Shown: positions 28,201-36,639 of the stretch, in pieces
How the letters are laid out: each line of letters starts with the position of its first letter
Numbering within the stretch: position 1 is the first letter of the stretch
Source: Ensifer sp. MPMI2T
GTDB lineage: Bacteria > Pseudomonadota > Alphaproteobacteria > Rhizobiales > Rhizobiaceae
NCBI RefSeq assembly: GCF_004827385.1
Contig: NZ_SRXN01000001.1
Coordinates: 310,001 to 374,000, forward strand
Direction of reading: 5' to 3'
Length of the DNA: 64,000 nt
Program-made: the position numbers and the translations under genes
Notes under the pieces: generated by a model
The model's input: the letters and a program-made list of their open reading frames with translations, nothing else
The model's database searches: none
Told to the model about the DNA's origin: nothing

Positions 28201-28710
28201 CGCCGAACGCTGCTTCTCGACATCGAAAACAAGGCGATCGGCTATTTGCGATCGAGGGCAGGGGTGATTGCGGCGGAGCAGGCGCTACGACTGTTTCGCG
28301 AGCGCCACCGCAGCGCCATGATGCAACGGGCATCCAGGATGTTCATGCAAATCAGCGGTGGCGAATATTCCGGCCTCTCCACCCATGCGGACAGGGGGCA
28401 GGAATTCCTGATCGCCAATGTCGCCTCGGGCGGATCGAAGCTCGCCGGCGATCTTTCAAAGGGTACGCGGTTCCAACTCTATCTCGCACTTCGAATCGCC
28501 GGCTACCACGAGGTTGCCGCCGCCCGGGAGGCACTGCCGTTTATCGCCGATGACGTCATGGAAACATTCGACGACGATCGCGCCGGTCGTGCCTTCGAAT
28601 TGATGGCGGACATGGCACGCGTCGGACAGGTGATCTATCTTACCCACCATGAACATCTTTGCGACGTCGCGCGGGACGCTTGTCCGTCGGTAACCATTCA
28701 CAGGCTGTAA
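25246..28710 (+). CDS. SbcC/YhaN-like AAA ATPase with long coiled coils
   Basis: 1154 aa. Walker A is GPNEAGKST (about residues 36-44), followed by about 1000 residues of Glu/Arg/Ala/Leu-rich coiled coil. The C-terminal half-ATPase has ISGGEYSGL, a degenerate signature [15 protein letters not shown] and Walker [16 protein letters not shown] see no CxxC zinc hook at the centre, which separates it from true SbcC/Rad50 and fits the YhaN group. Partner of the upstream SbcD-like nuclease. Function in DNA end processing is inferred from the family. Confidence 0.88.
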   Translation: MRLQQLDLVRYGKFTARSLDFGDAKPGQPDFHLVYGPNEAGKSTLFSGFLDLLFGIERLSPYGFLHPYQTMCVGGIVETGGRRHHAYRIKRNASSLIGPDEQPLPDNLFSAALGSIDRATYRMMFSLDDDSIEQGGESILKSEGELGSLLFSASSGLPDSSAVLATLRAEADAFYKPQGRKHELAELRRALEALKAERSAIDINAREYASLRKTLASARERHDSASARRAELRVARDRTRVQIDCTPLLGRLRGVREELARQEALPLPPSEWWNDLPALRKTETEITARFAQLNEELQRRREELGGLPLDELALTLAERFDMLRETALDARYLTAARDMPSRIEELAVTSAGIEACLVRLGQKDHPDPVALVLPAAAGIRLQDLVRRHATLAERLSSAREEAGKAERQWQEADRDLARLDGRDGDVRHLADRLRLARQSDCLLRQEAASRETDRLEAELADKLDGLRPFEGSADELAAVCVPAPGVVEAWRAEAALQAERRLRLDARIADESERQAGDEARLAALNSFGGAMDDAAASELRMRRDLAWQEHRVRLDDMTASAFETLLKEDDRAIALRLGQAERVAELRGLTCAITERRARLCELEEQRRAAVSERGELDAAVGRAASACGLTCVTPLPQLEAWLATRAAALEIRAALRAARLQHERAASEEATTVRALQDELARIGVTDNLPERLDGLLAAVERVVSGAQTAAAAHRAAVEQHRRASESLKDRETTLEIAEAEMAAWQREWHEALAGTWLAGQVEQPNPQEIGPMLAVLQDFDKLMQRKSDLDHRISGMRKDQLAFREAVSNLAEAFGLREDAGDPLMLFAALRDRIGGAHQQQERHRAAIVSIERMEEDLQKLHAEERLHMCAKQAMLDFFGCATLDEAGACLDVVREQQRLRQRLAEIGDDLVTRLGVATCDEAEATLVGVDETALRHELARLEEEIEAADRDVSELHAEVRTREKAFAGVEGGDRVAELEQRRRTLLLDIENKAIGYLRSRAGVIAAEQALRLFRERHRSAMMQRASRMFMQISGGEYSGLSTHADRGQEFLIANVASGGSKLAGDLSKGTRFQLYLALRIAGYHEVAAAREALPFIADDVMETFDDDRAGRAFELMADMARVGQVIYLTHHEHLCDVARDACPSVTIHRL

Positions 28711-28768
28711 CCGAAGCGCCGACGTCACGCCGTCTTCGGACTTTGGATCTGCAAACGGAGGACTCCGA

Positions 28769-29167
28769 ATGGAAATCATGGAATGTGGATCGCGGCCTTC
28801 GGTGCGGGGCGCGGCGGAGTATTTCACTGGATCGGTGCGACAGGACCCCGTTCTGGAGGCGCCTCAGCCAGCACGCGTGCGCGTCGTAACGGTGACTTTC
28901 GAGCCCGGCGCACGCACGGCGTGGCACACGCATCCGCTTGGCCAGACCCTCATCGTGACGGCAGGTCGTGGGCTGGCACAAAGCTGGGGCGGGGAGCGGC
29001 GCGAAATTCGCGCCGGCGACGTCGTCTGGTTTCCGCCCGGCGAAAAGCACTGGCACGGCGCCGGGCCGGACACGGCGATGACCCATATCGCCATCCAGGA
29101 AGCGCTCGACGGCAAAGTGGTTGACTGGCTCGAACAGGTGACGGTTGAGCAGTATAGCGGTGCGTGA
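28769..29167 (+). CDS. Cupin domain protein
   Basis: 132 aa. The metal-binding cupin pattern is clear: [20 protein letters not shown] (HxH) and [18 protein letters not shown] (H at the second motif). This resembles the small cupins related to manganese-dependent hydroxynitrile lyases and to carboxymuconolactone decarboxylase-associated cupins; the reaction is unknown. It follows the SbcC-like gene by 58 bp and may be cotranscribed or separate. Confidence 0.85.
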   Translation: MEIMECGSRPSVRGAAEYFTGSVRQDPVLEAPQPARVRVVTVTFEPGARTAWHTHPLGQTLIVTAGRGLAQSWGGERREIRAGDVVWFPPGEKHWHGAGPDTAMTHIAIQEALDGKVVDWLEQVTVEQYSGA

Positions 29168-29222
29168 CGAAGCAGCGCAGACAGCGTCGCGTGCGAGAAA
29201 CCAAGGTAGCCGTTTTAGAAAA

Positions 29223-29298
29223 TGGTGGGCGATGAGAGACTCGAACTCCCGACATCCTCGGTGTAAACGAGGCGCTCTACCAACTGAGCTAATCGCCC
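29223..29298 (-). tRNA. tRNA-Val (anticodon TAC)
   Basis: 76-nt cloverleaf on the minus strand: acceptor GGGCGAT, D-arm GCTCAGTTGGTAGAGC, anticodon arm CCTCG-TTTACAC-CGAGG (anticodon TAC), T-arm with GTTCGAGTC, and encoded CCA. The upstream promoter lies at 29342-29370. Confidence 0.96.
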
Positions 29299-29341
29299 TC
29301 TCGCGTTTCGAACAAGTGTGTCCGCCGCGTCGGTGGGCGTG

Positions 29342-29370
29342 ATCTATGCGCAACCGGGAAAAACCGCAAG
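29342..29370 (-). promoter_or_regulatory. Predicted promoter of tRNA-Val
   Basis: On the minus strand, CTTGCG (29370-29365), a 17-nt spacer and ATAGAT (29347-29342), about 45 bp before the tRNA. It matches five of six -35 bases of the Sinorhizobium consensus. Confidence 0.5.
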
Positions 29371-29651
29371 AGCAATTGCAAGGATTTTTCGATTTTTTTT
29401 GTGAACGCCGGTTTCGCGCCGGAGCTCATTGCTATCGCTTGTGGACAACTTCCCGCGGATGGCCCGTAGTCTTCAGCCGGGGGAAGGGCGTCCACGTGTG
29501 CCGGTGGGCGCGTCGGCCATCTGACAAGTGAAAAGTATGCAAAGATGTCGGGTGGCGGTTGCGCATGGCGTCTCGATCGGAAGATGATTTCCCGTCGCCA
29601 ATCGGGCTGTGGATCAAAATCCGCTCCGTCACGGATTTGTCTTCAAACACG

Positions 29652-29680
29652 CTTGACACCCAAATGCGAACCGCTTAGTT
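29652..29680 (+). promoter_or_regulatory. Predicted promoter of the tRNA-Asp pair
   Basis: CTTGAC (29652-29657), a 17-nt spacer and TTAGTT (29675-29680), about 75 bp before the first tRNA-Asp. The -35 is a perfect match. The rest of the 454-bp gap between tRNA-Val and tRNA-Asp shows only short open frames without support and an AT-rich stretch near 29390. Confidence 0.6.
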
Positions 29681-29752
29681 AGCCGCTCATCGAACGGCAG
29701 GGCCGCTTTGATGCGGGGCGAACGAAAGTTGCTCCGGGCTGGTCAAGATGAT

Positions 29753-29829
29753 GCGGGTGTAGCTCAGTCGGTTAGAGTGCCGGCCTGTCACGCCGGAGGT
29801 CGCGGGTTCGAGCCCCGTCACTCGCGCCA
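29753..29829 (+). tRNA. tRNA-Asp (anticodon GTC), copy 1
   Basis: 77-nt cloverleaf with acceptor GCGGGTG/CACTCGC, anticodon arm CCGGC-CTGTCAC-GCCGG (GTC), T-loop GGTTCGAGCC and encoded CCA. It is identical to copy 2 and separated from it by 72 bp. Confidence 0.97.
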
Positions 29830-29901
29830 CTCTTGAGAGGCAAAGCAGCGGCATTCTCAAAATGTGCCGATGATGTAATAATGGCCGCATGGCCATGATG
29901 C

Positions 29902-29978
29902 GCGGGTGTAGCTCAGTCGGTTAGAGTGCCGGCCTGTCACGCCGGAGGTCGCGGGTTCGAGCCCCGTCACTCGCGCCA
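29902..29978 (+). tRNA. tRNA-Asp (anticodon GTC), copy 2
   Basis: Identical 77-nt sequence to copy 1. The 72-bp spacer has no clear second promoter, so both are probably cut from one precursor. No strong terminator was seen after it; a short family A repeat follows at 30009. Confidence 0.97.
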
Positions 29979-30008
29979 TTCTCCTGTCTTTCGATGCGAT
30001 CTGCCGCG

Positions 30009-30062
30009 ATTCAAAGTGCTACAGCGTCCTTTGCGCGTCTGGCTAGACGCGCGGCGCTGTAG
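30009..30062 (+). repeat. RIME-like repeat, second palindrome only (family A)
   Basis: ATTCAAAGTGCTACAGCG...CGCTGTAG with GCGCGTC/GACGCGC arms. It matches the second half of the full copies at 2118 and 49459 but lacks the CTGCATG...CATGCAG half. It lies in the 359-bp gap between tRNA-Asp and nuoA; the remainder of that gap should hold the nuo promoter, which I could not place with confidence. Confidence 0.75.
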
Positions 30063-30337
30063 GGCGGATTTCGGTGTTTTCGCATTGCGGCAATCTGTCT
30101 CGGTGCGCCGTCGTACGCAGCAAAGCTCGCCCGTTCCCGCAAATGCGCGCTTTGTCGCTACTGCGCCGAATAATGCCGCTCTATCCTGTGTCACGAACCA
30201 GTTTAAATGCCCCTTGAAGGCTTGCGCGCGGGCGCGGGCTGCGCTAACCACTCTGGCGTTGCAACATATTTTTCGGCCTGCGAGTTTGTTGTTCTAGCGC
30301 TTCTCCGGCGCTCCCCCGCAGGCAGGGACGGATAACA

Positions 30338-30703
30338 ATGACTGAACTTCTCGGTTCCTATGTTCCGATCGCGATTTTCATTGGAATCGCGCTTGTGATC
30401 GGCCTCGCACTCTTGGTCGCCCCTTTTGCTGTCGCCTTCAAAGCGCCGGATTCGGAAAAGCTGTCGGCCTACGAATGCGGCTTCAACGCGTTCGACGACG
30501 CCCGCATGAAGTTCGACGTCCGTTTCTATCTCGTGTCGATCCTCTTCATCATCTTCGACCTGGAAGTGGCGTTCCTCTTCCCCTGGGCTGTTTCGTTCAG
30601 GGAAATGGGCTGGTTCGGCTTCTGGTCGATGATGGTCTTCCTCCTGGTGCTGACGGTCGGCTTTATCTATGAATGGAAGAAGGGAGCGCTGGAATGGAAC
30701 TAG
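30338..30703 (+). CDS. nuoA: NADH-quinone oxidoreductase subunit A
   Basis: Membrane subunit of respiratory complex I at the junction with the peripheral arm. 121 aa, three helices, with the conserved [20 protein letters not shown] loop between helices 1 and 2 and [13 protein letters not shown] in helix 2. First gene of the 14-subunit operon; it overlaps nuoB by 10 bp, suggesting coupled translation. Confidence 0.98.
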   Translation: MTELLGSYVPIAIFIGIALVIGLALLVAPFAVAFKAPDSEKLSAYECGFNAFDDARMKFDVRFYLVSILFIIFDLEVAFLFPWAVSFREMGWFGFWSMMVFLLVLTVGFIYEWKKGALEWN

Positions 30704-31272
30704 CATCCGGCACCACGCTCGTTGCGCCGCAGCCGAAGGGGATCGTCGATCCCTCGACCGGCAAGCCGATCGGCAGCAATGACGCTTTCTTCGGCGAGAT
30801 TAACAACGAGCTCGCCGACAAGGGTTTTCTCGTTACCTCGACCGACGAGCTGATCAACTGGGCCCGCACCGGTTCGCTGATGTGGATGACCTTTGGTCTT
30901 GCCTGCTGCGCCGTGGAAATGATGCAGATGTCGATGCCGCGCTACGACGCCGAACGTTTCGGCTTCGCGCCGCGCGCCTCGCCGCGCCAGTCCGACGTCA
31001 TGATTGTCGCCGGCACGCTCACCAACAAGATGGCGCCCGCGCTTCGCAAGGTCTACGACCAGATGCCGGAGCCGCGCTATGTCATCTCGATGGGCTCCTG
31101 CGCCAACGGCGGCGGCTACTATCACTATTCCTATTCGGTCGTACGCGGTTGCGACCGCGTCGTGCCCGTCGACATCTACGTGCCAGGCTGTCCTCCCACG
31201 GCAGAAGCGCTGCTCTACGGCGTGCTTCTGCTGCAGAAGAAGATCCGCCGCACCGGCACGATCGAGCGCTAA
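30694..31272 (+). CDS. nuoB: NADH-quinone oxidoreductase subunit B
   Basis: Carries the terminal iron-sulfur cluster N2, which passes electrons to quinone. 192 aa from ATG 30694. Cluster ligands are visible: the adjacent cysteines in [11 protein letters not shown], one in [10 protein letters not shown] and one in [15 protein letters not shown]. The start chosen gives the usual N-terminus and a GGGAGC ribosome binding site inside nuoA. Confidence 0.98.
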   Translation: MELASGTTLVAPQPKGIVDPSTGKPIGSNDAFFGEINNELADKGFLVTSTDELINWARTGSLMWMTFGLACCAVEMMQMSMPRYDAERFGFAPRASPRQSDVMIVAGTLTNKMAPALRKVYDQMPEPRYVISMGSCANGGGYYHYSYSVVRGCDRVVPVDIYVPGCPPTAEALLYGVLLLQKKIRRTGTIER

Positions 31273-31289
31273 GGGCAGGAGTCTTTAAG

Positions 31290-31895
31290 ATGAGTGAAGC
31301 CCTGAACGAGCTTGCCTCCTATCTGCGCGAGATGCGGGGTGCGCTGATCGCCGATTCGGCGATCAAATACGGCGAGTTGACCCTGACGGTGAAGGCCGAG
31401 CACCTCATTGCGCTCCTGAGTTTCCTGCGCGACGACGTGCAGTGCGGTTTTGTCAGCCTGATCGATGTCTGCGGTGTCGACTACCCGCAGCGGCCGGATC
31501 GCTTCGACGTCGTCTATCATCTGCTTTCGCCGCGCCAGAACCTGCGTGTTCGTGTCAAGGTCGCGACTGCCGACGGCGACCCCGTACCTTCTGCCACGTC
31601 GGTCTATCCGGGTGCGGACTGGTTCGAGCGGGAGGCCTACGACATGTACGGCATCCTCTTCACCGGGCATCCGGATCTGCGCCGCATCCTGACGGACTAC
31701 GGCTTCGAAGGTCATCCGCTGCGCAAGGACTTCCCGCTGACCGGTTTCGTCGAGGTGCGCTACGACGACGAGGCCAAGCGGGTCGTCTACGAGCCCGTCG
31801 AGCTGAAGCAGGAATTCCGCAACTTCGATTTTCTTTCGCCGTGGGAGGGGACGGAATACGTCCTGCCCGGCGACGAGAAGGCGAAGGCACGGTGA
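31290..31895 (+). CDS. nuoC: NADH-quinone oxidoreductase subunit C
   Basis: 30-kDa peripheral-arm subunit that packs against NuoD and NuoB. 201 aa, separate from nuoD (not fused as in enterobacteria). Conserved blocks are [19 protein letters not shown], then [20 protein letters not shown] and [20 protein letters not shown], with the usual WEG near the end. Confidence 0.97.
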   Translation: MSEALNELASYLREMRGALIADSAIKYGELTLTVKAEHLIALLSFLRDDVQCGFVSLIDVCGVDYPQRPDRFDVVYHLLSPRQNLRVRVKVATADGDPVPSATSVYPGADWFEREAYDMYGILFTGHPDLRRILTDYGFEGHPLRKDFPLTGFVEVRYDDEAKRVVYEPVELKQEFRNFDFLSPWEGTEYVLPGDEKAKAR

Positions 31896-31951
31896 TTTAA
31901 GTCGGCCCGTGGCGGTCCGGCGAGGACGCCATCCGGCCTGGAGCAATCGGT

Positions 31952-33142
31952 ATGACCGAACATAACGTCCGTAACTTCAACATCAACTTTGGCCCGCAGC
32001 ATCCGGCGGCGCACGGCGTTCTGCGTCTCGTGCTTGAGCTTGACGGCGAAATCGTCGAGCGCGTCGATCCGCATATCGGCCTCCTGCATCGCGGCACCGA
32101 GAAGTTGATCGAGGCCAAGACCTACCTGCAGGCCATCCCCTACTTCGACCGGCTCGACTATGTTGCGCCGATGAATCAGGAGCATGCCTTCGCGCTTGCC
32201 GTGGAGAGGTTGACGCGCACCGAAGTGCCCATCCGCGGGCAGCTTATCCGCGTCCTCTATTCGGAAATCGGCCGCATCCTTTCGCATCTCCTCAACGTGA
32301 CAACGCAGGCGATGGACGTCGGAGCGCTGACGCCGCCGCTCTGGGGTTTCGAAGAGCGCGAGAAGCTGATGGTCTTCTACGAGCGCGCCTGCGGCGCCCG
32401 CATGCACTCGGCCTATATCCGGCCGGGCGGCGTGCACCAGGACCTGCCGCATCAGCTTGTCGAAGACATCGGCAAGTGGATCGACCCCTTCCTGAAGACC
32501 GTCGACGACATCGACGAGCTCCTCACCGGAAACCGCATCTTCAAGCAGCGAAACGTCGACATCGGCGTCGTTAAGCTGGAGGATGCCTGGGCCTGGGGCT
32601 TCTCCGGCGTGATGGTACGTGGCTCCGGCGCCGCCTGGGACCTGCGTCGCGCACAGCCTTATGAATGCTATTCCGATCTCGAGTTCGATATCCCGATCGG
32701 CAAGAACGGTGACTGCTACGACCGCTACCTGATCCGTATGATCGAGATGCGCCAGTCGGCGCGAATCATGCGCCAGTGCGTGAACCGACTGCTCGGCGAC
32801 GCCAAGGCCGGGCCGGTGTCTTCGATGGATGGCAAGATCGTGCCGCCGAAGCGCGGCGAGATGAAGCGCTCGATGGAGGCCTTGATCCATCACTTCAAGC
32901 TCTATACCGAGGGCTACCACGTGCCGGCGGGCGAAGTTTACGCCGCGGTAGAAGCGCCCAAGGGCGAATTCGGCGTCTATCTTGTCTCCGATGGTTCGAA
33001 CAAGCCGTACCGGTGCAAGATCCGCGCCCCGGGCTACGCGCATCTGCAGGCCATGGACTTCATCTGTCGCGGACACCAGCTCGCCGACGTCTCGGCCGTG
33101 CTGGGTTCCCTGGATATCGTTTTTGGCGAGGTAGACCGCTGA
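31952..33142 (+). CDS. nuoD: NADH-quinone oxidoreductase subunit D
   Basis: 49-kDa subunit lining the quinone site. 396 aa. Conserved [20 protein letters not shown] at the N-terminus, [27 protein letters not shown] and the C-terminal [19 protein letters not shown]. The stop TGA overlaps the ATG of the small secreted protein that follows. Confidence 0.98.
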   Translation: MTEHNVRNFNINFGPQHPAAHGVLRLVLELDGEIVERVDPHIGLLHRGTEKLIEAKTYLQAIPYFDRLDYVAPMNQEHAFALAVERLTRTEVPIRGQLIRVLYSEIGRILSHLLNVTTQAMDVGALTPPLWGFEEREKLMVFYERACGARMHSAYIRPGGVHQDLPHQLVEDIGKWIDPFLKTVDDIDELLTGNRIFKQRNVDIGVVKLEDAWAWGFSGVMVRGSGAAWDLRRAQPYECYSDLEFDIPIGKNGDCYDRYLIRMIEMRQSARIMRQCVNRLLGDAKAGPVSSMDGKIVPPKRGEMKRSMEALIHHFKLYTEGYHVPAGEVYAAVEAPKGEFGVYLVSDGSNKPYRCKIRAPGYAHLQAMDFICRGHQLADVSAVLGSLDIVFGEVDR

Positions 33143-33396
33143 TGCGTCTGGCGCCGCTTGCCGTTCTCGGGCTTCTTGCGTTCACTTCTGCGGCTTTCGC
33201 CCAGGAGGACGTGAACAGCGCGTCGTCCGAGGCTCTGCGCGGCGGCTCCATGTCCGCGCTCCTGTCGAAGGGCTATGAGATCAAGGCCGCGGTCGCCAAC
33301 GGCACGCGCTACATCGTATTTTTGCAGAAAGACCAGTCAGCCTATGCCTGCGAATTCGTCTCGGTGGCGAAGTCGCGGTGCGGTTCGATTAACTGA
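33142..33396 (+). CDS. Small exported protein inside the nuo operon
   Basis: 84 aa. It starts by a 1-bp overlap with nuoD (TGATG). A short signal peptide ([20 protein letters not shown]) has a likely cleavage before QEDVN. The mature part of about 64 residues has two cysteines ([17 protein letters not shown]) that could pair in the periplasm. It is not one of the 14 conserved subunits; tight coupling suggests a role in assembly or a periplasmic accessory function, which is inference. Similar small genes occur at this place in related rhizobia as far as I recall. Confidence 0.8.
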   Translation: MRLAPLAVLGLLAFTSAAFAQEDVNSASSEALRGGSMSALLSKGYEIKAAVANGTRYIVFLQKDQSAYACEFVSVAKSRCGSIN

Positions 33397-33412
33397 TAAG
33401 GTGTCCACTAGA

Positions 33413-34552
33413 ATGTCCGTTCGTCGACTAGCCGAAGACACTGTCCAGCCAGCGAGCTTTGCGTTTAACAAAGAAAATGCTGCCTGGGCCAAGGCAACGA
33501 TCAAGAAATATCCGAAGGGCCGCGAGCAGTCGGCGGTCATTCCCTTGCTGATGCGCGCTCAAGAGCAGGACGGCTGGGTAACGAAGGCAGCGATCGAGTC
33601 GGTAGCAGACATGCTTGGCATGCCCTATATCCGCGTTCTCGAAGTTGCGACTTTCTACACGCAGTTCCAGCTGAAACCCGTCGGTACACGTGCGCATGTG
33701 CAGGTTTGCGGAACAACGCCGTGCATGTTGCGCGGCGCTGAGGACCTGATCAAGGTCTGCAAGAGCAAGATCGCCTCGGAGCCCTTCACGCTGAACGAGA
33801 GCGGTACTCTCTCGTGGGAAGAAGTCGAATGTCAGGGCGCCTGCGTCAACGCCCCGATGGTGATGATCTTCAAGGACACGTTCGAAGACCTGACGCCCGG
33901 GCGCTTGGAACAGATCATCGACGAATTTGAAGCCGGCAAGGGTACAGAGGTCACCCCCGGCCCGCAGATCGATCGCGTCTATTCCGCGCCCGTCGGCGGT
34001 CCGACGACATTGCTGACGCTGGATGTGGTAACGGAAAACAGCGCCGCACAGGCTAACCCCGGCCGGGGGAAGAAGGCCTCGGGCGAGCCGGCCGTCAGCA
34101 TACCTCCGGCGAATGCGGCGAGGCCGAAGACCGCAAGCGCCGTTACCAATCCGACATTGAAGACTCCGGTGACTGCGAGGAAAGAGGCGGCCGCCATTGC
34201 CAAGATCGAAGGCGAGACCGTTGACAAATCCAAGCCCGCCAAGCCTGCAGTAGAAGGCCGGCCGTCGCTTGAAGATAAGAACCGCCCGGCGAGCATCGAG
34301 AAGCCGGCGACCGCTGACGATCTCAAACTAATCTCGGGCGTCGGCCCGAAGATCGAAGGCACGCTGAACGAGATCGGCATCTACAGCTTTGCGCAGGTTG
34401 CCTCCTGGAAGAAGGCCGAGCGCGAATGGGTCGATGGGTATCTGAATTTGAAGGGCCGCATCGAGCGCGACGATTGGGTCAAGCAGGCCAAGGCGCTCGC
34501 CAAGGGCGGCGAAGCCGAATACATCAAGGTTTTCGGCAAGAAGCCGCGGTAA
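33413..34552 (+). CDS. nuoE: NADH-quinone oxidoreductase subunit E with C-terminal helix-hairpin-helix extension
   Basis: 24-kDa-type subunit with a 2Fe-2S cluster. 379 aa, against about 160-200 in typical NuoE. The thioredoxin-like core (residues 1-190) has the four cysteines in VCGTTPCML and [10 protein letters not shown]. It is followed by a Pro/Ala/Lys-rich linker of about 110 residues and then a domain [20 protein letters not shown] that resembles helix-hairpin-helix folds. The same domain closes the separate protein at 35905. ATG 33413 gives the usual start MSVRRLAED. Confidence 0.95.
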   Translation: MSVRRLAEDTVQPASFAFNKENAAWAKATIKKYPKGREQSAVIPLLMRAQEQDGWVTKAAIESVADMLGMPYIRVLEVATFYTQFQLKPVGTRAHVQVCGTTPCMLRGAEDLIKVCKSKIASEPFTLNESGTLSWEEVECQGACVNAPMVMIFKDTFEDLTPGRLEQIIDEFEAGKGTEVTPGPQIDRVYSAPVGGPTTLLTLDVVTENSAAQANPGRGKKASGEPAVSIPPANAARPKTASAVTNPTLKTPVTARKEAAAIAKIEGETVDKSKPAKPAVEGRPSLEDKNRPASIEKPATADDLKLISGVGPKIEGTLNEIGIYSFAQVASWKKAEREWVDGYLNLKGRIERDDWVKQAKALAKGGEAEYIKVFGKKPR

Positions 34553-34563
34553 AGAGGTGAACC

Positions 34564-35868
34564 ATGCTAAGAGATGAAGACCGCATCTTTACCAATCTCT
34601 ACGGCCTCAAGGACAAGTCCCTGAAGGGCGCCATGGCGCGCGGACATTGGGACGGAACCAAACAGATCCTGGAAAAGGGCCGCGACTGGATCATCAATGA
34701 AATGAAGGCTTCTGGCCTTCGCGGCCGCGGCGGCGCCGGCTTCCCGACCGGGCTGAAGTGGTCCTTCATGCCGAAGGAAAGCGACGGACGGCCGCATTAT
34801 CTGGTGGTCAACGCCGACGAGTCGGAGCCCGGCACCTGCAAGGACCGCGACATCATGCGCCACGATCCGCATACGCTGATCGAAGGCTGTCTGGTCGCGA
34901 GCTTCGCCATGGGCGCCCACACCGCCTACATCTACGTGCGCGGCGAGTATATCCGCGAGCGCGAGGCGCTGCAGGCGGCGATTGACGAATGCTATGATGC
35001 GGGCCTGCTCGGCAAGAACAACAAGCACGGCTGGGACATGGACATCTACGTCCATCACGGCGCCGGTGCCTATATCTGCGGTGAAGAAACCGCATTGCTC
35101 GAAAGCCTCGAAGGCAAGAAGGGGCAGCCGCGCCTGAAGCCGCCGTTCCCGGCAAACATGGGTCTCTACGGCTGCCCGACCACCGTCAACAATGTCGAAT
35201 CGATCGCGGTGGCGCCGACCATCCTGCGCCGCGGCGCCAGCTGGTTCTCCTCCATCGGCCGCCCGAACAATGTCGGCACGAAGCTGTTCATGATCTCCGG
35301 CCACGTCAGCAAGCCGTGTACGGTCGAGGAGGCGATGGGCATCACCTTCCGCGAACTGATCGAGAAGCATGCGGGCGGCATCCGTGGCGGCTGGGATAAC
35401 CTCTTGGCCGTGATCCCGGGCGGCGCGTCGTGCCCGGTCGTCAAGGCCGAAGACATCATCGACTGCCCGATGGACTTCGACGGCCTGCGCGAGGTCAAGT
35501 CGTCCTTCGGTACCGCCGCCGCGATCGTCATGGACAGGTCCACCGACATCATCAAGGCGATCGCCCGCATCTCGGCATTCTTCAAGCACGAGAGCTGCGG
35601 CCAGTGCACCCCGTGCCGTGAAGGTACCGGATGGATGTGGCGCGTGATGGAACGCATGGTGCAGGGCCGCGCGCAGAAGCGCGAGATCGACATGCTTTTC
35701 GATGTGACGAAGCAGATCGAGGGCCACACCATCTGTGCCCTTGGCGATGCGGCCGCCTGGCCGGTCCAGGGCCTCATCCGCAACTTCCGCCCGGAGATCG
35801 AAAAGCGCATCGACGAATACACACGCAACGCGACGTCACACGGCGCGGTGCTCGAAGCAGCGGAGTAA
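34564..35868 (+). CDS. nuoF: NADH-quinone oxidoreductase subunit F
   Basis: 51-kDa subunit with the NADH site, FMN and cluster N3. 434 aa. FMN/NADH segment [53 protein letters not shown], and the 4Fe-4S ligands in [13 protein letters not shown] plus a distal Cys in [14 protein letters not shown]. Ribosome binding site AAAGAGG precedes the ATG. Confidence 0.98.
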   Translation: MLRDEDRIFTNLYGLKDKSLKGAMARGHWDGTKQILEKGRDWIINEMKASGLRGRGGAGFPTGLKWSFMPKESDGRPHYLVVNADESEPGTCKDRDIMRHDPHTLIEGCLVASFAMGAHTAYIYVRGEYIREREALQAAIDECYDAGLLGKNNKHGWDMDIYVHHGAGAYICGEETALLESLEGKKGQPRLKPPFPANMGLYGCPTTVNNVESIAVAPTILRRGASWFSSIGRPNNVGTKLFMISGHVSKPCTVEEAMGITFRELIEKHAGGIRGGWDNLLAVIPGGASCPVVKAEDIIDCPMDFDGLREVKSSFGTAAAIVMDRSTDIIKAIARISAFFKHESCGQCTPCREGTGWMWRVMERMVQGRAQKREIDMLFDVTKQIEGHTICALGDAAAWPVQGLIRNFRPEIEKRIDEYTRNATSHGAVLEAAE

Positions 35869-35904
35869 CGACCGATGGCCGGGACACGTAAGGACGGACA
35901 GAGC

Positions 35905-36525
35905 ATGGAAAAAACCAGCGCAGTCATTCCATTCGCGCGATCCCTCGGCGTAGACCCGGCCGATCCTTTCGGCATGGCCGAATGGATGAAAAACATCCCG
36001 AACCTTCCGCTGCACCCGCTGATGGCGCATCCCACGGCGGCTGTCGCGGCCGCAACGGCGCTTGGTTTCGGCGTCTCGAGCCACATCGCTGGCATCATGT
36101 TCGGCGCCATGCAGGGCGCTGTCGGTGCGATGCAGAAAGGCATCTCGGCGCCCTCGGCGCCGGAGCAGCCACGGGCCACCGCGCCGGAACCAACGGCTGC
36201 GCCGGCCAAGCGGGTGGTGCAGCAAGCTCCGGAAGCCTCGCCGGCTCCCGTTATTGCGCCGTCCTCAAAGGTGTCCAAGCCGAAGTCAAAAGCGAAGGCG
36301 CCGGCCAGGGCAGAAAAGCCGGTTGTGGCCGATGACCTCAAGCGGATTTCCGGGATTGGTCCGAAGCTTGAGCAGGTCTTGAACGCCAGGGGCATTCGCC
36401 GCTTTGCCGACATCGCCGTGTGGAGCGAGGCGGACGTGGCACGGCTGGATAAGGAACTCGGCTTCGATGGCCGCATCCTGCGCGACGATTGGGTGGGGCA
36501 GGCGAAGGCGCTCAAGGGCGCGTGA
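35905..36525 (+). CDS. Helix-hairpin-helix-domain protein in the nuo operon
   Basis: 206 aa (an in-frame ATG at 35875 would add 10). N-terminal half has a hydrophobic segment (residues about 49-80) rich in Ala and Gly that could lie in the membrane. A Pro/Ala/Lys-rich linker follows, and then the C-terminal domain DDLKRISGIGPKLEQVLNAR ending in GRILRDDWVGQAKAL. That domain is closely similar to the C-terminal extension of NuoE 2 kb upstream. It sits between nuoF and nuoG, is not a canonical subunit, and its function is unknown. Confidence 0.82.
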   Translation: MEKTSAVIPFARSLGVDPADPFGMAEWMKNIPNLPLHPLMAHPTAAVAAATALGFGVSSHIAGIMFGAMQGAVGAMQKGISAPSAPEQPRATAPEPTAAPAKRVVQQAPEASPAPVIAPSSKVSKPKSKAKAPARAEKPVVADDLKRISGIGPKLEQVLNARGIRRFADIAVWSEADVARLDKELGFDGRILRDDWVGQAKALKGA

Positions 36526-36639
36526 TGAAAGATTAAGAGGCGATGACCCTCAGCGGCAATCGCCAGCAAGCGGCGTGGCTGTAAAGGAATTGTCTGCCGC
36601 CGAGAGGCAGGCGGACGGAAGACAGGATTGAGTGCGAAG

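Noticed and set aside
29346..29659. Short open frames in the tRNA-Val to tRNA-Asp gap
   Set aside because: No ribosome binding site and no conserved sequence; the region holds promoters.
29753..29978. tRNA-Asp pair as an attachment site for an integrated element
   Set aside because: No integrase, no flanking tRNA fragment beyond the full second copy, and core genes follow directly; a tandem gene duplication is simpler.
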